Source: Domibacillus enclensis
Lineage (GTDB): Bacteria; Bacillota; Bacilli; Bacillales; Domibacillaceae
Length of the DNA stretch: 64,000 nucleotides
Assembly: GCF_900156125.1 (NCBI RefSeq)
Contig: NZ_FTLX01000003.1
Span: 62,001-126,000 of the forward strand
Direction: 5' to 3'
Shown here in pieces: positions 59,439 to 64,000 of the stretch (positions within the stretch are counted from its first letter, which is position 1; each line of letters begins with the position of its first letter). A program made the position numbers and the translations under genes. The notes below the pieces were generated by a model, which worked only from the letters and a program-made list of their open reading frames with translations, was not told the origin of the DNA and did no database searches.

Positions 59439-60848
59439 ATGGGAGCGTATTCAAAGCAGGCTTCACAAATTGTTGAAGCGGTTGGAGGAAAAGAGAATAT
59501 TGAAGCGGCTACACATTGTGTCACACGGCTCCGGTTTGCATTAAAGGATGAAAGCAAAGTAGATGAGAAAAAGCTGGAAGAAATTGATGTTGTCAAAGGG
59601 TCGTTTTCGGCCAACGGACAATATCAGGTTGTCATCGGACAGGGAACGGTTAACAAGGTGTATCAAGATCTTGTCGACGAAACTGGAATTGGAGAAGCGT
59701 CAAAAGATGATGTGAAAAAAGCGTCTGAATCCAATTTAAATCCACTGCAGCGTGCCATAAAAACGCTGGCTGATATTTTTATACCCATTTTGCCAGCCAT
59801 TGTAACCGCGGGTTTGCTTTTAGGGCTCAATAATATTTTAACCGGACAAGGCATTTTCTTTGAGGAATCGTTAGTTGAACGGTATCCGCAATGGGCGGAT
59901 ATTGCGAGCATTATTAACTTGATCGCGAATACAGCCTTTACCTTCTTGCCGGCACTGATTGGCTGGTCAGCTGTAAAGCGCTTTGGAGGAAGCCCGCTGC
60001 TCGGCATCGTGCTCGGTTTGATTCTCGTTCACCCAGACTTATTAAATGCATGGTCGTATGGAGCTGCGGAGGAAGCAGGAGAAATTCCAACCTGGAATAT
60101 TCTTGGCATCACCGTTGAAAAAATCGGCTATCAGGGACAGGTGCTGCCGGTCTTGTTTGCTTCTTACTTACTGGCCAAGATTGAAGTGTTTTTGACAAAG
60201 CGTGTTCCGGAAGGCATTCAGCTTTTGGTTGTTGCGCCTGTTGCTTTGCTGATCACAGGATTCGCTGCTTTTATTTTGATCGGCCCGGTTATGTTTATCG
60301 TCGGCAATGCCATCACAGACAGCGTTATTTACATTTTTGATACGGTGCCGGTTCTCGGCGGGCTCCTTTATGGCGGGCTGTACAGCCTGCTCGTTATTAC
60401 AGGGATGCACCACACGTTCCTGGCTGTTGATTTACAGCTGGTCGGTTCACAGCTTGGCGGAACCTTTTTATGGCCGATGCTGGCACTTTCCAATATTGCA
60501 CAGGGTGCGGCTGCGTTGACGATTGGCTTTTTGTCTAAGGAAGAGCGGCTGAAGGGCTTGTCCTACACATCTGCGCTTTCCGCCTTTCTCGGGGTGACGG
60601 AGCCGGCTATGTTCGGGGTTAACCTTCGCTTCCGGTACGCCTTTGCGGCTGCCATGATCAGTTCGGCCATTGCCGGTATGTTTATCTCCGTGAACGGTGT
60701 ACTGGCAAGCACAATTGGAGTTGGCGGAATTCCTGGCTTCCTGGTCATTAGCGAGGGGATGACGTCATTCCTGATTGGCATGGTCATCGTTCTTGTACTG
60801 CCCGTTATACTGACATTTGTCTTTTCAAAATTTGCAAAACAAAAATAA
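59439..60848 (+). CDS. treP: PTS trehalose-specific EIIBC component
   Basis: A 469-residue membrane permease-kinase that imports trehalose as trehalose-6-phosphate. The EIIB domain (about 1-90) has the phospho-Cys in ATHCVTRLRFALKD; the EIIC domain (about 105-469, about ten helices) has LADIFIPILPAIVTAGLLLG, GGSPLLGIVLGLILVHPDLLNAW, HHTFLAVD and LGVTEPAMFGVNLR. There is no EIIA domain, so phosphate must come from PtsI/PtsH by way of a glucose-type EIIA encoded elsewhere. GGAGGGATC precedes ATG 59439. First gene of treP-treA-treR. Confidence 0.96.
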   Translation: MGAYSKQASQIVEAVGGKENIEAATHCVTRLRFALKDESKVDEKKLEEIDVVKGSFSANGQYQVVIGQGTVNKVYQDLVDETGIGEASKDDVKKASESNLNPLQRAIKTLADIFIPILPAIVTAGLLLGLNNILTGQGIFFEESLVERYPQWADIASIINLIANTAFTFLPALIGWSAVKRFGGSPLLGIVLGLILVHPDLLNAWSYGAAEEAGEIPTWNILGITVEKIGYQGQVLPVLFASYLLAKIEVFLTKRVPEGIQLLVVAPVALLITGFAAFILIGPVMFIVGNAITDSVIYIFDTVPVLGGLLYGGLYSLLVITGMHHTFLAVDLQLVGSQLGGTFLWPMLALSNIAQGAAALTIGFLSKEERLKGLSYTSALSAFLGVTEPAMFGVNLRFRYAFAAAMISSAIAGMFISVNGVLASTIGVGGIPGFLVISEGMTSFLIGMVIVLVLPVILTFVFSKFAKQK

Positions 60849-60875
60849 AGGGCGCACTTTGCCCTTTTTTTCTTT
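60847..60875 (+). terminator. Intercistronic hairpin, treP-treA
   Basis: AAAGGGC pairs with GCCCTTT around a 6-7-nt loop, then T-rich sequence, in the 42-nt gap between treP and treA; probably attenuates downstream genes. Confidence 0.75.
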
Positions 60876-60890
60876 TAGGAGGCGTAAACA

Positions 60891-62552
60891 ATGAACGAAC
60901 CATGGTGGAAAAAAAGTGTCGTCTATCAAATTTACCCAAAAAGCTTTAGTGATACGACGGGCAATGGAATGGGGGACATCCCCGGCATCATTGAGAAGCT
61001 TGATTACTTGAACGAGCTGGGAGTGGACGTGCTGTGGCTGACGCCTATTTACGCATCGCCTCAGCACGATAACGGCTACGACATAAGCGATTATTATGCG
61101 GTAAACCCTGATTACGGAACGATGGAGGATGTGGAGAGGCTTCTATCTGAAGTTCATGCACGTGGCATGAAGCTCGTGATGGATCTCGTTGTTAACCATA
61201 CGTCAACTGACCACGAATGGTTTCAGCAGGCGAAAAACCCGGATTCCCCTTACCGGAATTATTACATTTGGAAAGATGGTGTCGACGGAGGGCCACCGAA
61301 CAACTGGAAGTCAAAGTTTGGCGGCTCCGCCTGGGCGTATGACGAAGAAAGCGGTCAATATTATTTGCATTTGTTTGACCGGACGCAGGCAGACTTGAAC
61401 TGGGAAAACGAGGAGATGCGGAAAGAGCTGTATAACATGATGCATTTCTGGCTGCAAAAAGGCATTGATGGATTTCGACTGGACGTTATCAATTTAATTT
61501 CAAAAGACCAGACGTTTCCAGATGATTTTAAAGGAGACGGACGCCGTTTTTACACGGACGGCCCCCGTGTGCACGAGTTTTTAAAGGAAATGAACGATGA
61601 AGTGTTTTCCAACTATGAATTATTAACGGTTGGCGAGATGTCTTCGACGAGCATCGAGCACTGCATCCGTTATTCGCATCCCGACTCTCATGAGCTGGCC
61701 ATGACATTTAATTTTCATCATTTAAAAGCAGATTATCCTAACGGTGAAAAATGGACAGCGGCGCCATTTGATTTTTTATGGCTGAAGGACGTGATGGCCA
61801 GATGGCAGCAGGAAATGGATCAAGGCGGAGGCTGGAATGCGCTGTTCTGGTGCAACCACGATCAGCCTCGAATCGTCAGCCGGTACGGTCAGGACGTGGA
61901 GTACCGGGTAAAGTCAGCGAAAATGCTCGCCAACGTCATCCACTTTATGAAAGGAACGCCGTATATTTATCAAGGAGAAGAGTTTGGCATGACAAACCCG
62001 GATTTTAACCAGATTGATCAGTATCGTGATGTGGAATCACTCAATATGTACAGCGAATTTAAGGAGCGCGGTGTACCGGAGGCCGACATTCTGGCGATCT
62101 TAAAGCAGAAGTCACGGGATAACAGCCGGACGCCTGTTCAGTGGAATGCAGAGGAAAACGCCGGATTCACCACTGGAACACCTTGGATTCAACCGGCAGC
62201 GAATTACCGTGAAATCAATGCAGAAGCCGCTCGAAAAGAAAAAGAGTCGATTTTTAAGCATTATCAAAAGCTGATTCAGTTAAGAAAAAAGGAAATGGTT
62301 ATGCGCGAAGGAAGCTTCCGCCTGCTGTTGGAGCAAGATCCTTCCTTGTTCATGTATGTCCGGGAGCTCGGGGAGGAAAAATGGCTCGCGATCCATAACT
62401 TTTTCGAGTCTCCTGCGGTTCTCAGCGTGCCAGCCGAATTCAAAGGAATGAATGCAGAGATTGTCCTGTCAAATGATGACAACACGCCGGAGCAGCTTGC
62501 TGACCGAATGATGGCGCCTTATGAAAGTGTTGTTTACCGCTTGTTCAATTAA
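60891..62552 (+). CDS. treA: Trehalose-6-phosphate hydrolase
   Basis: A 553-residue GH13 enzyme that splits trehalose-6-phosphate into glucose and glucose-6-phosphate in the cytoplasm. Marks are VYQIYPKSFSDTTGNGMGDIPGI, DLVVNHTS, the nucleophile Asp in GIDGFRLDVIN, the acid/base Glu in LLTVGEMSS and the transition-state Asp in FWCNHDQPR. AGGAGGCG precedes ATG 60891. It uses the product of TreP directly. Confidence 0.96.
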   Translation: MNEPWWKKSVVYQIYPKSFSDTTGNGMGDIPGIIEKLDYLNELGVDVLWLTPIYASPQHDNGYDISDYYAVNPDYGTMEDVERLLSEVHARGMKLVMDLVVNHTSTDHEWFQQAKNPDSPYRNYYIWKDGVDGGPPNNWKSKFGGSAWAYDEESGQYYLHLFDRTQADLNWENEEMRKELYNMMHFWLQKGIDGFRLDVINLISKDQTFPDDFKGDGRRFYTDGPRVHEFLKEMNDEVFSNYELLTVGEMSSTSIEHCIRYSHPDSHELAMTFNFHHLKADYPNGEKWTAAPFDFLWLKDVMARWQQEMDQGGGWNALFWCNHDQPRIVSRYGQDVEYRVKSAKMLANVIHFMKGTPYIYQGEEFGMTNPDFNQIDQYRDVESLNMYSEFKERGVPEADILAILKQKSRDNSRTPVQWNAEENAGFTTGTPWIQPAANYREINAEAARKEKESIFKHYQKLIQLRKKEMVMREGSFRLLLEQDPSLFMYVRELGEEKWLAIHNFFESPAVLSVPAEFKGMNAEIVLSNDDNTPEQLADRMMAPYESVVYRLFN

Positions 62553-62632
62553 TGCATTCTTGCACATTTTAGGAACAGGCATGGCCTAACTTGTGGTATA
62601 GTGGAAAGAATGACATTTGCAGGTGAACTAGG

Positions 62633-63352
62633 ATGAAAAAAAACAAGTATAAATACATTTACGAAGAATTGGCTGCTCAAATAAAGGATGGTTCGTTCCA
62701 GCCGGGTGAATTAATCCCTTCTGAGCACGATCTTTCAGCTCATTATGAAACGTCGCGTGAAACCATTCGAAAGGCATTGACGCTTCTTTCGCAAAACGGC
62801 TACATTCAAAAGCTGCGCGGCAAAGGATCCGTTGTACTGGATACGAACCGGGCAAGCTTTCCGATTTCAGGGCTCGTCAGCTTTAAAGAGTTAGCTGATC
62901 AAATGAGCAGCGACATTTGGACGCACGTTGTAGGGTTTGGCTTAATTCAACCGGAGCCATATTTGCAGCACCAGCTGCAGTGCAGTGCAAAGGAAGAGAT
63001 TTGGAAAGTGATCCGGACGCGTACATTTGACGGTGAACGAGTCATATTAGACAAAGATTATTTATTGAAAAAACACATTCCGAATTTAACGGAAGCGATC
63101 TGTGAGCAGTCTATATATGCGTACATTGAGCAGGAGCTTGGGTTAATCATCAGCTTTGCCAAAAAAGAAATTACGGTTGAACCTTGTACAGAAGAAGATA
63201 AGAGCTTGCTGGATTTAAACGGATTTTCACATGTTGTTGTCGTTCGGAATTATGTGTATTTAGAGGATGCCAGTCTTTTTCAATATACAGAATCCCGGCA
63301 TCGTCCTGATAAATTCCGTTTCGTCGATTTTGCCCGCCGTCACATGAAGTAG
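62633..63352 (+). CDS. treR: Trehalose operon repressor (GntR/HutC family)
   Basis: A 239-residue regulator with an N-terminal GntR winged helix (YKYIYEELAAQIKDGSFQPGELIPSEHDLSAHYETSRETIRKALTLLSQNGYIQKLRGKGSVVL) and a C-terminal UTRA ligand domain. It should bind the two operators before treP and release them with trehalose-6-phosphate. A TGGTATAGT extended -10 lies about 35 bp upstream, so treR may also have its own promoter, outside its operators. GGTGAAC precedes ATG 62633. Confidence 0.95.
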   Translation: MKKNKYKYIYEELAAQIKDGSFQPGELIPSEHDLSAHYETSRETIRKALTLLSQNGYIQKLRGKGSVVLDTNRASFPISGLVSFKELADQMSSDIWTHVVGFGLIQPEPYLQHQLQCSAKEEIWKVIRTRTFDGERVILDKDYLLKKHIPNLTEAICEQSIYAYIEQELGLIISFAKKEITVEPCTEEDKSLLDLNGFSHVVVVRNYVYLEDASLFQYTESRHRPDKFRFVDFARRHMK

Positions 63353-63385
63353 CCTGCCGCAACCCTGTGGCGGGCTTCTTCTAAT
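63352..63385 (+). terminator. Terminator of the tre operon
   Basis: AGCCTGCCGCA pairs with TGTGGCGGGCT with two wobble pairs, then a mixed TTCTTCT run. Confidence 0.7.
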
Positions 63386-63477
63386 TAAAAGCATTATGAG
63401 TCAAAGTTATGTATAATAAAGTGAAAGATCATCCGTTGCTGCAGGGGAAATGAGTTGACGGAACAGGAGGTTTATTC

Positions 63478-64000
63478 ATGGATGCTTTAGAAATTATGAG
63501 CAATCTCGATCGTATCGTGCCCTATTATCAGCCGATTTTTAGTGCCGATGAACATAAAATTATAGGATATGAAGTACTAGGACGTTACATACAAGAGGAG
63601 AAAGCTGAAAGTCTCGGTCATTTTTTTCATGATCAGGATACGCCCGATGATTACCGTCGCGAAGTGGAAGATGTGATCGTCAGAAAAGCTTTAGACGCTT
63701 TTACAAAAGAGAAGCGTCCGGAACTGCTGTTTATCAATCGGAAAGCCGCCGGTTTGCTTGAAGATTACGGTGAATCATTTTTGGCGATCTTAGACGAATA
63801 TGCGGATAAAGGGCTGAAGCTTGAGCAGATTGTACTGGAAATATCAGAAGCAGACTACAGCAAATCGCTTGAAAATGTCCTGCGGTATTACAAAACGCTT
63901 GGCATTCGTCTGGCGGTTGATCACATAGGAGAAGTAGATGGAGACATCCGGCATTTCGCCGGCTCGTCACCGGACATTTTAAAGATAAGCCTGCGGGCTC
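63478..64000 (+). CDS. ykuI: EAL-domain protein YkuI (partial, cut by window end)
   Basis: The first 174 codons of an open frame that runs off the window. It begins MDALEIMSNLDRIVPYYQPIFSADE and continues GYEVLGRYIQEE, FINRKAAGLLEDYGESFL, LEQIVLEISEADYS, LAVDHIGEVDG and SSPDILKISL, matching the EAL part of B. subtilis YkuI, a c-di-GMP-binding protein of about 400 residues with a PAS-like C-terminal domain. The signature is EVL in place of EAL; activity of YkuI as a phosphodiesterase is doubtful. ACAGGAGG precedes ATG 63478, and TATAAT lies at 63412-63417. Position after fadH fits the B. subtilis order. Confidence 0.9.
   Translation, partial: MDALEIMSNLDRIVPYYQPIFSADEHKIIGYEVLGRYIQEEKAESLGHFFHDQDTPDDYRREVEDVIVRKALDAFTKEKRPELLFINRKAAGLLEDYGESFLAILDEYADKGLKLEQIVLEISEADYSKSLENVLRYYKTLGIRLAVDHIGEVDGDIRHFAGSSPDILKISLRA

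Noticed and set aside
1-64000. CRISPR array, tRNA, rRNA or replication origin
   Set aside because: I saw no regularly spaced repeat array, no cloverleaf-like tRNA with CCA context, no rRNA sequence and no DnaA-box cluster.

Overview
The window is chromosomal DNA from a low-to-mid GC, aerobic Bacillaceae (Bacillus-like Firmicute). The evidence is strong AGGAGG-type ribosome sites, frequent TTG/GTG starts, sigma-A promoters with extended -10 elements (TGGTATGAT), and regulons typical of the group: CtsR, sigma-B, TreR, FadR, Fur, and TPP, SAM-I and yybP-ykoY riboswitches. The right third keeps the B. subtilis order ptsHI / patA / cheV / ykyB / fadH / ykuI, with polyphosphate and trehalose genes inserted. 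I cannot name the genus. I see no rRNA, tRNA, CRISPR array, transposase or prophage gene.

Layout. 1-2.7 kb: a DHA2 drug exporter with a divergent TetR regulator. 2.7-6.0 kb: an OmpR-family two-component system of YkoGH type followed by two PepSY-domain exported proteins. 6-11.8 kb: CbiA/CobB amidotransferase, polysaccharide deacetylase, CorC/HlyC-type CBS transporter, nicotinate phosphoribosyltransferase. 11.8-14.8 kb: an IMEF-type encapsulin iron-storage operon (cargo, shell, 2Fe-2S ferredoxin), convergent with an unknown gene whose promoter carries a good Fur box, then a CMD-family protein. 14.9-17.3 kb: a polar amino acid (probably arginine) ABC transporter. 17.3-19.6 kb: a short FtsH-like protease and a cyclophilin. 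19.6-22.6 kb: a TPP-riboswitch thiamine salvage operon (thiW-thiM-thiD-thiE). 22.6-23.3 kb: a gene-free block built of two inverted copies of a structured noncoding repeat. 23.3-26.6 kb: lipid kinase, DUF212 protein, small unknown protein, malic enzyme. 26.7-31.9 kb: sulfur block, an SsuABC-type transporter and SAM-riboswitch metI-metC. 31.9-34.2 kb: GlsB-like and OsmC-like proteins with sigma-B-like promoters, and a CNT nucleoside transporter. 34.2-40.2 kb: RF3, an RND exporter (SwrC-like), and a TerC-family metal exporter under a manganese riboswitch. 40.2-45.6 kb: DAO-type oxidoreductase, radical SAM protein, acyltransferase, MarR regulator, CPBP protease. 45.6-49.6 kb: clpE under CtsR, ykvS, a small unknown protein, SDR, PilZ. 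49.7-54.7 kb: ptsH-ptsI, patA, cheV, ykyB. 54.7-64 kb: ppx-ppk, fadH under FadR, treP-treA-treR, and the start of ykuI, cut by the window end.

Themes. Iron storage is the standout. The cargo protein ends in TVGSLIS and the ferredoxin starts with a matching SVGSLIP, so both probably enter the same shell. PtsH/PtsI supply phosphate for TreP, which has no EIIA domain of its own. The sulfur transporter and metI-metC form a sulfur/methionine block. The least explained parts are the Fur-controlled orphan next to the encapsulin operon, the inverted repeat pair at 22.6-23.2 kb with an end module repeated at 51.86 kb, and the 11-bp-phased TCTCAT repeats before both PepSY genes.
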